64,000 nucleotides of DNA, from NCBI RefSeq assembly GCF_001039355.2, contig NW_019774914.1:186001-250000 (forward strand), in the 5' to 3' direction. Within the stretch, counting starts at the first letter, position 1; each line of letters begins with the position of its first letter. This document shows positions 43,101 to 55,800 of this stretch, in pieces. Made by a program: the position numbers and the translations under genes. The notes below the pieces were generated by a model, which worked only from the letters and a program-made list of their open reading frames with translations, ran no database searches and had not been told where the DNA came from. Source of the stretch: Lingula anatina. Taxonomy: Eukaryota; Brachiopoda; Lingulata; Lingulida; Lingulidae.

Positions 43101-46030
43101 TTTGATATGGTTCTTCTGCTGTCTAACTTGTGTTATAAATATATCACAATAGATCTTTCAATTCACACCATCAGCTTGAGAACAATATCAGGTTAGTCTC
43201 TTGGGAGTGGGCACAAACCGCTATAATACTAAAAGTATTCTATCCAGACTGACAACTTTCCAAAGACAATATGTAAATCATCAGTTACTCATTTTGTGAT
43301 TAAAATGCCATTCTGAGAAATTCTGATTGTCTTCCAAAATAAACAACCAGAAAATTGTATAAATCCACTTTTGTGTCCTCATTAATGTTCTCATTTCAGT
43401 GCTTTTCATGGCAGGGGAACTGAAAGTGCATGTGAAATGTATTGATTCGCTTGTTTATTTTGTAATGTTTTCTAAATGTTAAATTTGAGGTCATCAGCAG
43501 GGTTGATTTACAGGTCAAATTCTAAAAAGAAATGGATGTACAGGTCAAATAAAAAAAAAAGAAAAAAAAACAAACAAACAAACAAACAAAAAAAAAAACA
43601 AATTGTGTCCGTGTTTGCATGCTGGTGTGTGGAAACAATGAGTGTGATATTGGCAGCCATGTTTTCATGCCTTGCATGTTGCACGGAGATGCTAGTCATT
43701 CCTACATGTTCTTAATGATGAAAACAGAACAAATGGCATGGCAATGGATGGATCAGATCTCCCCCTTCCACCCAACCCTGCCACTGTGGCTAGTCTCCTT
43801 TATTGTAGATTGAATGTATGGGAACATGCTACCAGGTCTATAGGGGGGAGGGGGAGGGGGGGAGTGCTTTGAATGGGTCCCACTGTTTTAGCCGTTTTCT
43901 GTTCAGTAATATACCTGTCATATCATTCCCAATTCCAAGTCTTTTAATTGCATTTGTTGCTGCTGGTTATAAGGGCACTTTGCAGTCTATTTTGCATATA
44001 GTGATGTTATTTTGCATGACATTATGTACATGTACATTGTACATATACTTACACAGACACTAGTATTAAACAGCTTCCTTTTTCTTATTGCAGTCCAAAG
44101 ACACCATCACTGAAGCAGATGTGAAACTTTTCTGTAAGTGAGAAACACCAGAGACATCTGGAACAAATTATTGACAATTTTTTTTGTTGCATGAACTGAA
44201 TGGGGAAAAGAGAGTTTGCATGAAACTGAATACTCAACAGTGTTATACACTCGTTCTTCTTTTTTAAAGTGTTAACCCACTTTTAAGCTTCAATTAAAAT
44301 ACTTAAGTCTAATTGATACTGATCTGTCTTGGTCTCATGTCATCTGGTAAACAGTGAAAACCAGCAGTGTGGATCTAAAGACTGCAGAGTTATCCAAAAA
44401 TAAAAATTAAGAAATGTAAAGATAATAATGTTAAGTTGCTTCATCCTTTCCCTTTGAAACAATGGGTATCTTGGTCTCACAAATCATTTTCAAATAAATG
44501 TACTGTTAACCCTCTTCTATACTTGTTCATTCTCAAATTTTCAGTCCAAAATTTACAACAGTTCCAGATGGTTTAGGTATTAAAAAAACATTTTTTTTTT
44601 TGCTTCTTTCATTACATTTTGAGGTCAGTTTATAAGTTGATAAGTACAGTTGGGTTATTCAGTGAATGAAAATTCTTCTCTGGCAGGGTGTATTTGATGT
44701 TTTAACTAAAGACATTTTAATTTTTGACACTTTTAGGTCGCAATGCCTCCTTTCTCCGCGTGCTTCAGTACCGCTCTATAGCTCAGGAGTACGACCCGGC
44801 CACAGCCAAGATTGGAGAACTAGGTAGGACTAGGAAAAAAAAAACATTGACTGATATTTATCATTGTTTTAGTGTGAATGAGGAATTCTTTGAAATTGAC
44901 TGGGGCATTTAAAAAAAAAAAAAGTGCTTTCAAAATGTTCCTCAGAGTTTTTCATGACAATAATTTCTAATTCTACGTATATTTTATTTTGGAACATTGA
45001 GGAGTTCTTTTTTTATTCAGTTTTCCATGCAAATAATTTGCACCCTGTGTATATATTTTTAGTGGGGAACATCGAGGAGTCAGACGAAGATGATGCAATA
45101 TGGTACATCCTTCTGCGAGCAGTGGATAAATTTTATGCAGACTTTAACCGTTACCCTGGAGTGTATGATGACCAGGTGGAGGCAGACATTCCAAAGCTTA
45201 AGGTAGCCATTTCATTAGCAATACAATAGGTCTGCTGCAAATTTGCGGTGAATTAGCAGCAAATTTGCTGCAATATTGCTGCAAACAGTAATTTTAGTCC
45301 TTTTAATTATTATGCCTTAGATAACTTCTAAGAGTATTTTTGGCAGCCTATCTTTCTCTATTATATTTTACATAAACCTTTTTCCTTGAAGGTATGTTCA
45401 TATTACATTCTTGAATAAAAATTGAAACTTTTGTCAGCACAATTGAATTTTAAGTGTCATTGTTGAAAATTGCATTTATCCTTTTTTTACATGGTATGAC
45501 ATTTTTTGAATGGAAACTATAATTGTAAGTTTTTGCCATTACTGCACAATCATGTTGCCAGCAAGTGTGCCAGTTTGAATCGAATGTTCCACATGGATGT
45601 CCGAGGCTTGCTTTTCCAGTTGAATATCCAATATATTTCTTTGTATTACACTGAATGTTATGCAGGTTTTTAATAACTACCATTTCATTGCAGACCTGCC
45701 TTGCCAAGTTGTTACATGAGTACGGGAATGTATATAACATCAAAGATGACTTTGTTCATGAAATGTAAGTACAGTGCATGCGTCTATCACATGCTAAAAT
45801 CAAACAAAGATAACATTGTCTTTCTGCTGATTTCTTATATTTGCTACATAAAATATTAATTTCTTTCTAGGTGTCGTTATGGTGCTGCGGAGATCCACTC
45901 TGTTGCCTCATTCCTAGGTGGCGTTGCAGCCCAAGAGGCGATCAAAATCATTACAGGACAGTTTGTACCAATGAACAACACTTACATTTACAATGCCATG
46001 AAACAGACATCTGTGACAGTTGAATTATAA
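34101..46030 (+). CDS. NAE1: NEDD8-activating enzyme E1 regulatory subunit (19 exons)
   Basis: The APPBP1 partner of UBA3: the heterodimer adenylates NEDD8 and starts cullin neddylation. Exons: 34101-34156, 34941-35044, 35299-35359, 35625-35655, 35936-36007, 36631-36710, 36999-37108, 37549-37658, 38027-38089, 38227-38290, 38582-38673, 38877-38936, 39555-39615, 40190-40338, 44094-44133, 44737-44823, 45063-45202, 45694-45764, 45871-46030. Phases all agree, giving 536 residues against 534 in human. The N-terminus [14 protein letters not shown], the Rossmann-like fold with [32 protein letters not shown] and CRYGAAE near the C-terminus are diagnostic. As in the family it has no catalytic-cysteine role; UBA3 supplies that. 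The 3.75-kb intron before residue SKDTI is filled with MITEs. Confidence 0.97.
36090..36308. mobile_element. MITE, family B (diverged) in NAE1 intron
   Basis: Inverted outer ends CCACATAGTTTGATCCAAC and ...GTTGGATCAATC, ending TATGGGAATGG, with the family's CCCCACAGAGTTGGATC motif. It lies 80 bp past the donor at 36007. Short frames within it are not exons. Confidence 0.55.
39080..39303. mobile_element. MITE, family B in NAE1 intron
   Basis: Both ends carry ATAGATTTTAGATCGATC-type inverted sequence (left AGAGATTTAGATCGATC; right complement). The middle keeps GTTAATTACCCCCTTACAGCTT and hairpin-forming arms. About 224 bp, non-coding. Confidence 0.75.
40738..40980. mobile_element. Foldback element in NAE1 intron
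   Basis: The left arm (TTTACATGGAACAG...GTACTGGTACGCTTTGAGAG, 40760-40800) is an inverted match to the right arm (CTCTCAAAGTGTACTGGTAC...CTCCATGTGAAAT, 40918-40970). It can form a long hairpin in the pre-mRNA. Confidence 0.65.
41255..41421. mobile_element. MITE-like element, family C copy 2
   Basis: The left end AAAGGCATAGAGGATGAA and right end GACCCCCTATGCCTTT are inverted repeats with the same core as the element at 3831-4041. The 62-codon frame spanning it is fortuitous. Confidence 0.7.
42193..42737. mobile_element. Inverted-repeat element in NAE1 intron
   Basis: AGGTCGTGTTCACAGAAATATC on the left matches, inverted, the right end that reads AGGCTGTGTTCACATCAAGA on the other strand, about 545 bp apart. 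GTGTTCACA ends are common among short DNA-transposon derivatives. No transposase was found. Confidence 0.6.
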
Positions 46031-47738
46031 AGGGAACATAGGATGTAAAAAAAAAAACTTGATGTGAGGGTTATTCTAGAAGTGAATGCCATTAAAGAGG
46101 AGAAATTGTTTAAACTGCTTCTCACATTGCTCGTGGGCAATGACCAGGAGCTTGCAGACTTGGAAGTCCCACTCACAGAGAGCGCATCTCTGTCAGGAAA
46201 AAAGAAATTATATTCATTGTCAATGCTATGTTTCTTGTGGAAAATGTAATTGCTATATCAAGGATCAGCTATGTGAACTCAACACATGCTTTGACTAGAA
46301 CAGTCATCTGTGTTAATGTCCAGATTCAGTTGATAAAGCCCCCTTTACACTGGATGGCGTCCTTTTTGTATCCTGTAGTATGGCCCCCTTTGAGAGTAAA
46401 AAAAATAAAAATAAATAAATAATACTTTAACTAAAGTGCTGACAACTGACCAATTGTTGAGTAATCATTCTCCATCCCAAAGCAGCATGTGTGCCTTCCT
46501 TATTACAACTACAAAAATGCCAGTTTCATGGTTGCAGAAAGGACAGCGTCCAACGTAAAGGGGACTTGAGGGTTATAAGTAGTTCCACCATTGTATTGCG
46601 ACTTTGAGAGTGAACTAAATTGTGTTATACAGAACAATTGTTTTATTGTAGTAGATTCTCTCATTTATTTTAATTGAAGTTTTTTTTACTAGGCACATGG
46701 ATGTCAAATGGCCATGTTATCGTGTCAGGGTATTTAAACAGTTTTCAACTCTGAAAATACACTGATGATACAAATAAAAGAACTATGATGACAACTGGAA
46801 GGAAAATGTTATAAACAAATAAATTCATATCATAATCTCATGTCCTTGTGTACCATAAGTTAAAATTTTAATTTTCTTAAAAGAAAGACTGCCAGAAAAA
46901 AATATCAGCTGAGATGTCAAAATCCTTTGTAAAATTCAATTGGAAATAATTTCTTGAACCTTTTGCAATTGGTCCATTTTTGCAAGACACTGTTGCTGCA
47001 AGTACCATCTTCAACAGGTAAGCCAGGCCTGTAACCAGCAATGTCAGAGGGAGGTCTTTTTCTAAAAAAGTGCATCTTTTTTTTACCCCTTTTAGGTGAC
47101 CCTCCTTGAGAAATGGCATAGTGCCTAGATCTAATTTTGATTCAGTCTTTTCCCAGCCAAGAAGGGCAATTCTTTAGAACCCCTTGAACTCCCCTTCCTA
47201 AGGGACTAATCATAAATGTCCTAATAAACAGTTTCTTCATGCACTCAAATTCTTTCAATCTGATATCATAATTACACTAGATCAAAGCATCTAAGTATTC
47301 AAATAACAAGAAAATTTTAAAAATGGAACTTTTTGATAATGTTGGCCTTGAAGTTGCACATGTGCTTCCAGAATACCCCATGAAACTGACGTGCTAGCAA
47401 GTTTCCAACAAACAAATTAAAAAAAAATCTACCAAGATACCTTATGCCATAGCAGTTTTACCTGCGACTCTAAAAATTCTTACTTAAAAGAAAAACACCC
47501 AGAATCAAAATTATGACACAAAAGAGATAAATGCAAAAAAATTTGTCAATACAACATTTGTCAATGCAAAAACTGTGACTAGGTTACAAGGTGAAATACT
47601 TTTAAAATAAAGAATATAATCCTTCAGCCTTTGTTGACTTTGTTGTCTACAATCATACATAAATATCCACAACCATAAGCCACAGGTTGCACTAGTGAAC
47701 CAATGTATAAGTTAACACTATATTTTTTCTACTTTACA
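46031..47738. other. Interval between convergent NAE1 and ATP2C1
   Basis: Holds the 3' untranslated regions of both genes. Several AATAAA-type signals on the plus strand (about 46400-46420, 46772, 46815) could end NAE1 transcripts. No exon was found. One MITE-like element is listed separately. Confidence 0.55.
46338..46565. mobile_element. MITE-like element after NAE1
   Basis: The left end GCCCCCTTTACACTGGATGG and the right end AGCGTCCAACGTAAAGGGG are imperfect inverted repeats of about 30 bp; the element is 228 bp. It falls 300 bases past the NAE1 stop, within the likely 3' untranslated region. Confidence 0.65.
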
Positions 47739-48632
47739 TCATACAATATCGTGATCATCATAGAATTTTTCCTTGGCAAATAGTCTTCTCCTCCTCTCTG
47801 AAGTTCTCTCAATTAGCTTACGTATTTCTGTTACAACAAAAACACTGGATGTGAGAGCTATTAAAAATAGGAAATCTGAAAAGAGAAAAAAATTGATTTG
47901 ACAAATGTTGGAATAAGGAACACTGAAAATATTTTCTGTATAAACCATATGAATGGAAGTGTGTTAAACATCCTATTAAATAATACTTCTTTTTCCAGTG
48001 AATAAAACTGCAAATTAAGCAAAAATAAACCAACAAAATAATTTTTAAGAACAACTAGAGAAGCCAATTTATTTTTTCTGTCTTGAAACGAAAGAACATT
48101 GGATGAATTAAAACCTTTTTTTTTATCATGACAGAGATAGTTATGGGCTAATCAATAAAACCCCCTTTTTTAACACCACAAGATGGCGCAATTATCTACC
48201 TGTTAAATATAGAGCCTCAGTCTGAAATATGGCCTGTAATGGAGGGAAATAGATCACCAGCAGTTGCCCCAAGAGGGAGCCACCAACAGCAAGCAGGAAC
48301 ATGCGGTTACTGAACAAACCTATGGAGAACACTGACTTTTTCTGAAAAGAGCAAAATCTTATTAATTATATCTCATAGCAATATTTTATTACTTAATTTT
48401 TAAAAAAATTGGAAATTGTGAAAAGTAATATGAATTCAAGCTTAAAAGTAAAAATCAAAGATGAAAAATCTAGGAAAAAAGTTTGAGATTTGTAAGTAAT
48501 TATTGTAAATTTCTTTTCAGTCAATGCTTCTCTTACCTGTGACCTACAGCTGAGAGCATTAAACATATCAAAGAAAACAAAACAGGTGAACGTCATGGTG
48601 GTGTCACGGGGAGTGATCTTATTGTCGCTCAT
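47739..48632 (-). CDS. ATP2C1: Golgi Ca2+/Mn2+-transporting ATPase (SPCA), last three exons only
   Basis: Three phased exons, 48632-48537, 48341-48200 and 47875-47739, encode the C-terminal membrane region of the secretory-pathway Ca2+ pump. They read [20 protein letters not shown], then GLFSNRMF...[18 protein letters not shown], then [16 protein letters not shown] and a short basic tail ending HDIV. These closely match the end of human SPCA1. The exon at 48632 starts in phase 0 directly after an acceptor, so the pump's phosphorylation and ATP-binding regions must lie upstream, yet I find no such exon on the minus strand up to 64000. Either the rest lies beyond the window, with the CUB gene inside an intron, or this is a fragment or a misjoin. 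Confidence 0.9.
48176..48189 (+). promoter_or_regulatory. CTCF-like motif (weaker)
   Basis: CCACAAGATGGCGC differs at one position from the CTCF core consensus. It lies in the last ATP2C1 intron, 11 bases from the exon ending at 48200. Chance occurrence is possible. Confidence 0.25.
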
Positions 48633-50205
48633 CTGAAAATAGAAAAGAATTTTTTGCATAATCTTGAAAACTACAAAATCTATCAAAATGTGCTTACATC
48701 TGTATGTCTTTAGACAGGAAATACTATAACTTCATGTTTTTAGCAGATGATTTAATGTTATGAAGTAGGATTGTGATAGTTGAGATTAGTTAGCAATTCT
48801 ACACAATCATATAACTGTAGGTGAAGCACAGTGCTGTGTGCCAGTTTGAGTAAGTTACTATTCATAAGACACCCACGACTTTACCCCCTTGACAATGTAG
48901 GCACATTCACAGCAGTAATATCATACATCAATCTAAACGTCAAACCTAATGTAACAAGGGACAGTTATCACATAATTTATTTGACATGGTTGTTAAGTGG
49001 TTAATGTCATGAAATCTAAGTGTTTTTCCAGCCTAACTAACTCAGTAGCTTGCCCAGTCAATCATTTCTAACCATAAACCAATCTCATCCTCTTGTTGTC
49101 CCACCCAATGTCATAGTAACTGAAGCAAACCATGTGCCATTAGACTGTCTATCCATGGTTCGACAAATGATTGTTACATTATATCATACTGCCTGTAGAG
49201 AGAAAGTTGGTATTAAGTTAGGTGGATCTAACCAGACTGGAAATGGGCCTACATTATGGCTGTAAACATGGCCTTACATGATCTGTGCTGTGTACTCAGA
49301 TTCCTTTTGCAATCCATATTTATGTACTTGAGTGATAGCAATACCCACTAGCCTACTAGTCACAGCCACAAAGTTTTATTCTTTTTGCCAGGCTATTGTG
49401 TTTCCTTTTGTATAGTGCACATGATGTATCACAGTAAATATTGGTATTTTCTAGCTAACTGGTAAGTGGTCATTTTCACAAAGCCTTGGTCAATCAATCA
49501 TTGACATGATGGTGAGAAAAACATTTGCTACATTTTGGAATAAAGATTTAGAATAAAAAACTTGCACCTGACAGTATTTATTAATTTTAAAAACTGTTCA
49601 GTAAATTGAATCTCCCAGTGGTAAATGCTTTACTTCTACTTGACAAAAACAGTGAAATAGTGGGACATTTTTTTAATCTGTAATGGTAAAAAGGAATTTT
49701 TGTCAGACAACATGAATGAAAAAAAGTCAAGAGATTGAAAATCAAACCATTGTGAATGGACTAAATTTCTTATATAACTCATCATGATATTACACATTAA
49801 ATCATCAAATTTCTTATTTTTACCATTTTACAGAAACAGTAAAAAAGTCAAATGCAGCTTTAGTAAATATAAATGCAGCTTAAGTACATACAAAAGCATT
49901 ATCCTGGCTTGAACCCTTTCGTTTTTACATAATATTATCACTTCTATTTCAAGGTATGTACCTGCTTAACATCATAATTTTACTGCCACCTTGAGATTAA
50001 GACATCACAATGTCCCCTGCACAACTAACACTAATATCTTAACTGTGAACTGACAATTTTGAATTCTCCTTTAGGGAGAAATGAGGGAAAAGTTCAACCC
50101 TTAAGGATGAATGCTGGAATCATTATCCCATCCATCATGAGGCAGACAAAGAGAATATTATATATTTCAGGCAGGAGGGAGGTGTTTAAATGGCTCCAAA
50201 ATTAC
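48633..50205. other. No exon identified
   Basis: Searched on the minus strand for the ATP2C1 exon that should precede 48632 (transmembrane segments M5-M8, WINI..DGPPA region) and not found. The rest is AT-rich intron-like sequence. Confidence 0.5.
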
Positions 50206-50319
50206 CTTTAATTTATGTTTAGTTATTCTTCGAAGTTGATTTTGTTCTGCTCTGTCTAAAATAAATTCACCAGGCTTGTAAAGAACAAATTTCTCCTGTG
50301 ATGAAATTTCCCCTACAAA
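50206..50319 (-). CDS. Possible isolated exon, product unknown
   Basis: On the minus strand a TTTCAG acceptor is followed by 114 bases open in only one frame, and a donor AAG-GTAATT. The 38 residues include GEISSQEKFVLYKPGEF and RRITKHKLK. I do not recognise the peptide, and it is not part of the SPCA pump as I know it. Exact codon length, good splice sites and protein-like composition make it worth keeping, but no neighbouring exon was found. Confidence 0.3.
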
Positions 50320-50458
50320 CTGAAATCTATTTGTATGTCAAATATATATTTACAGCTAATGCATAGTTTGTGCCAAATGTTAATGTACAGTACACACTGA
50401 TATACAAACATGTCATATATAATTTATTATAAATAATGTTTTGAAGCATAAGTAGGTC

Positions 50459-50461
50459 AAA

Positions 50462-50516
<55 letters not shown>

Positions 50517-50519
50517 ATC
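50459..50519. repeat. (AAAT)n microsatellite
   Basis: Fifteen or so AAAT units. A second (AAAT)n run lies at 52818-52852 in the next gene's first intron. Confidence 0.95.
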
Positions 50520-50699
50520 AATACTAGGAAAGTACTGCAAGGAGTAAAGCATGATTGTATATTATGCATGATAATTTAAGTCATTTATCAGTTATCCCAC
50601 TGAGGCTGTGTTGGTACTCCAAGCATACAAAAATTCTACTGCAGGCTCAGCCGGAGTTAATTATCAAATAATTAATGTCAAAAATCGCAGAGGGGGAAT

Positions 50700-50970
50700 T
50701 CAACTGGCAACAATGGGCCTCGGCCCCATAGGTCACGCTGGCCAATCAATTGGCAGGGGGTCTTTTGGTACCAGGCACCCATAGTGCACAAATTCCACGC
50801 GTTCAGAGAACGTGTAAACAAACCAGTCACCCCTGTTTCATACCTGAATGGGCCAGTTTGACAATCACAACCTGACCGAGACTCGTCATGACTCTTTTAT
50901 GAAAGCCGCCAATCGGTCTTCTGCCATTCAGCTGGGGATTATATAACGGACAAGCGAGCTACTTAGCTGT
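50700..50970 (+). promoter_or_regulatory. Probable promoter of the SUEL/CUB gene
   Basis: Contains CCAAT-type boxes (GGCCAATCAATTGG near 50739 and GCCAATCGG near 50908) and TATATAA at 50940-50946, correctly ordered and spaced for a plus-strand start near 50970. The start codon is about 800 bases further on, so a long 5' untranslated region or an untranslated intron would be needed. Confidence 0.45.
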
Positions 50971-51778
50971 CTTGCTTTATATCAATAGACCAGGTAATCA
51001 TGTTGCCTTTCCGGATGGCTTGGAGTGAATAGTGAAAGAGGAGATACCAACAATAGGGCAGCCAATAGGAAGGCTGACTCATGGTAGGAGGAACCTGAAG
51101 CTTTCTACTGGACTGAAAACCAATATCTCTAAATCCAAGGCCCTGGTGCTCTACACACTGCACTTAACACACACGCAGAGACAATCAATACAATGACGGA
51201 CTTATGGGAGTGGAGATACTGTATTTCAGCGGCTAAATCTCCACCAGTGAAATTCAATTCTTAGGTCAGGAGCTGGGGATAGAGGCTGGTATATCACCTT
51301 CCACGGGAGCCAACTGTATGGTTTTTACCACCATCTCTCCACATGGGAAGGGAACCAAGTTGTAGGCAACAGAACGGATTCTGTCATTGTAAGGTTAGGC
51401 ACTATCAGCACCAGCAACACTCAATAAGACCAGGTACCAATTCATTCTCACTTGCAACAAACTGCTCGTCAGCTCACGATTCCGAAAGCCTGAATTGTCA
51501 GTGAATATTTTGGATGATACTGAATTTGAATAGCATACAAAACACAGAAAGCTATTTCTACATTTCTTTCTTTTTTCTCACACTGGGAGACAGGAGGAAG
51601 AACAGAGATCGTGCAAGTCTGTATGCTCAGCTATTCTGATACTCCCCTTGGAGAGCAACCGCTTAAATAGATAAACCAGGAAGACCAAAACCTCATGGAA
51701 CTGAAAACACAATAGGATTCCATACTGTACCACTGTGATCTATAAACCATCATCTTTTTTACTGATTGGAATAGAACT

Positions 51779-52816
51779 ATGATGTCTGTGTTGGCAGTGC
51801 TGTTGATTGCCTATCTCCACCAGACAACATATGCCCAGATATCATCAGGGGGAAACAATGTTGTGGAAGCAATAGGTACGTATCCAAAGATCCTGGGTCA
51901 TTTCTCGGATTAAATTTCTTTCAACTAAATTGGTGGAAGTATTTTATCCAAAATAAAAAGTTTAATATAAATCAATGATTAATTTGACCGACATTTTTTC
52001 TTTAGTCAAGTTTGGAAATGTTTTGCCCACGCCCCATCCCCCATACAATCTGTGCCAAACCTCTTTAGCCTCTTGGCCCTTTGTGGACAACAGGGTCTTG
52101 CAAGCTACTGGTCAACAATGGCCATTTACTGAACATATTTATGTAATTAAATCAACTTGTCTTTAATTCTACTGTAATTTGGCATGGGGCTAGTGTTAAC
52201 GCCAGGGACTGCCCATTAAATTTCCAAGAACATTACTTTTGTATCGAGGCCCACAAGGGGCCTGTTGAACAATGCCTTCGTTAGCTAATGACTTCTCATT
52301 ACTGGGTTCATTTGTAAAATCTCCTTTTTAAATGCACAAATTAATTTAGTGCACAAATGAAACAGTGAGCAAATAACACAAACATCAGTTAACGAGATAA
52401 CATTGAAACACACCCTGAATAACCCCCCCCCCCAAATAAAATTGTAAACAAGACAACAAATAAATTATAAAATATAGCAGTAATACACAGTTTTCTGTGT
52501 TTTAACAATAAACATGGACACAATGAGGGTGTTCCACTATAGTAAGTCTTTCAGTGCTTTGGCTGTGCTCGTGACAGTGAAGTTTCAGATGAGTAATTCC
52601 TTTGCAAGTACACATATAATCAGACATCTATCGTGATCTGTCATGTTGACAGTACGTGAAAAACATCAGGAGATTATCCATAATGAGAAATGATGTCCAT
52701 TCATGACAAAATGTCAAGAAAAAAGTATTTTGTCTAAAAATAAATTCAGGCAGAAAGACAGACAGACAGAGACAAAAAGATGAAAAGGAGGATAGATGGA
52801 CAAAAGGACAGAGGGA

Positions 52817-52852
<36 letters not shown>

Positions 52853-55800
52853 ACTGACAGGTCTACATCTTTCTTCTGATATTTTAAAACAGAATTAAAG
52901 TAGAGAAGATGAAGAAAGCCACTTATAATAAACTTAAAGATGGCTTATTGAACTCAGCTTGAATCCTCGCAGAGTTAGATCAATCTACATAGATGGCGTT
53001 TATGGAAAAGGAATCCTAATTAAAAGTTGGCATTTAAACACAAAAAGAAGTAACACTACCAAGTATGACAACATCCTCCATATCATTTAACACAAATGAG
53101 TTAGAAGTCGAGCCATGGCATGGAATCCAATTACAGAACAAACGGCAATTAGCATGACATTGTCCAAGGAAAACTGCTTGGTAACAGTGCACTAGTACCA
53201 TACTAGTACATGCATATAGTCATCAACAGAGCTTTAAGGTCTTAAAAGTCCAGTTAAAGTCACCAGGTCAGAGATATTTGCATATGACAACATTTTCCAA
53301 CATAAGTCAGAGACTGCCATTACTTTGCTTTGCTTGTCCAGTGGTGACATCACTGCTATCGATATACCCAGTGTCAGCTGCTAAAACAAATGCTTTCTCT
53401 CCTAGCAGCAGACATATCAGGCCATGCTGCACTCTCTCCTCAGTACACAAACAAACTGTGATGACTATACCCTCTTCAGCATTTATTTAAAGAAAGGACC
53501 ACTGTACTTGGCACTGTGACCTCTTCATTAGTCAGCCCAGGTGGTACTGGGCCATGTGCCCCTCTATCCATCCCTCCTTCCACCCAACCTCCAATTTTTT
53601 TTATATAATTCTAAAACTATGTCTTTCTCCACTTCTCTACCCCCCCCTTTTTTTAGCCATGGGTTCTCCAATGCTTTTAAGCAAGATGTGCTTTTTTAGC
53701 AGAACATCTATTATTCTTAAACTTGTTTGATTGTTTTTAACAATATTTTAAAACAAATCATAAGACTTGTATGATAAATCACTACTAAATGCATTTGGGG
53801 AAGGGAAATCAAAACAAAACTTCTCTTTTAAAGCCAATGATGCAAAAAAAAAAGCTAAATTATAAAACTAAGGCAATTGTACTTTTGTTGCAAATGAATC
53901 AAAATAAAGGGAAAATGGAAATAAAAACACTGAAATTATATGAACTTATTTTTTACCCACTAACTTCAAATCATCTTGTTTTCAGACAACATCAATTCTT
54001 TAATGCATGACTGATACAAACTGAATTCTATGATTTGCCTATTGCTGCACAAAATGATGACCTTTAAGTATGCATGATAACGTGTAAGGTGAAATACAAT
54101 GCTTTTTTTCGCATATGATTGTTTATATTAAATTTTTAGGCCAGCTTGCCTAGAAATTGTTCTGATGTAAAGATGGGAAAACAAAATTTGACAAAGAGAG
54201 AGACCAAGAGAGAGAGCAAGACCAAGAGAGAGAGAGAGACTGATGATGAAAACACCAATCCTCCACAAACACTGACAATTTTCTTTTCCACATATTTAGG
54301 AGGAAATCCTCTGGAAGGGTTAAAATTCTCACCTCATTTGAAAAGAACACCTGTCATGGAAACAACACACAATTATAATAATTACCTGTAATAAGTCCCA
54401 TTGGAATGTCAAATACATGCACCTGCTTTAAACAATGCATTGTTGCTCGCCCCACATTTGTAACTAAACCACTGCTTAAAAAATGAATATCTGAAAAGTT
54501 TTCAGGCCAAAGTAAACTTACTTAAGCAAAATTAACTCATCTAAATATTTGTCTAAAAATTCATAGAGTCAGCCTGCAATATTATGTCCTGAGCATCCTT
54601 GCAGCCACCTGTGTTAACATGATAACTACAGGAACGGAACTGGGGACGTGCCTGGTTCAATACTGTTTGCCTAGGCTAATGGGACTTTATTTTCTTCACA
54701 GGCTAGTACAAACAGAAAATTAGTGCATTTTAAACACTCTCACTCCTGGTGGGTATACAATAGGAAGACCGCCACAGCTGCCTTTGTCTCAAATCCCGGA
54801 TGTTATGGGGGCATTGGAGGATCCTTCTTTGTTTACTACCTGAATTATTATGATAATCATTATTCGTTGCATGCAAAGAACTACAGTGACATTTTTTTCA
54901 GCCACTGTGACTTCCTCTTTCCCCTCTTACCCTATTTTTTTTATCATTTTTAAAAGTTATTTATTTTATGTTATAAAGAAAAGGGAAATAATGTAAAAAC
55001 AATAGCAAAAGAGGTTAAAAATGCACTCAATGTACGTAAATGCAGAGAGCTTAGCGACAACCCTGGACTTAAAGAAAATATATGAACTAGTAAGTCAGTG
55101 TTTAGTAAGGGACACTTGACAACCCAGCCAGGAATTGCAACACACTTTAAAGTTGAGACTTCAGGCAGAGCTACCCTGAGCTTTACGATGTATTGTTCTG
55201 TCCAACTGTGAAAATAACACACCTGTAAGAAAATCCCTCAGATCACCTGCTGTGGAGAACCACAAACACATACCTTAGGACCATTTGTTACCTGTCTGTG
55301 AGATGACAGCGTAACTGATATAACTGACCGCTACTTAACAATAACAGGCCTACCACAATCATCTTCACATACACCAAGCCTGTGTTCAATGATGGAAAAA
55401 CATGCAAAGCTGAATATTCTGTGTAGTAGTGTTATTCATAATGATGAATTTTTAAAATGTTCAATTTCTACTCAATAATCTGAAAGTGTACCTGAGACCC
55501 TCTGTGTGACTGATGAAGTCCCAAGCTCTCAGGTACGCATTCAGAGTATGGTGTAGAAACTGAAGTTTTAAATTTTATCATTATGAAGCAAAGCTGAAAC
55601 TTACCAAAGGGCACACATACAATGGATTTGGATTACTCTTATATTGAAATACCGCATATTAAAGACTAACTGGAAATTAAGGAAATGCCAACAGGTTATA
55701 CAGGAATCTTCTCACAGTTCTACACAACATTTAAAAATTGTAGTAATATGAGAGATGTAATAAAAGAATGCCATCTAAAAAACTTTTTTCCCAATTTTTA

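Larger units (their letters stand above)
40339..44093. other. Large NAE1 intron filled with MITEs
   Basis: This 3.75-kb intron is far longer than most others in the gene. I see an outer inverted-repeat pair at about 40699 and 41178 (AAGCC-TGTTTCCA), an inner foldback at 40738-40980, a family C element at 41255-41421, another inverted-repeat element at 42193-42737, and a poly(A)/(AAAC)n stretch at 43550-43600. No exon of another gene was supported. Confidence 0.65.
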
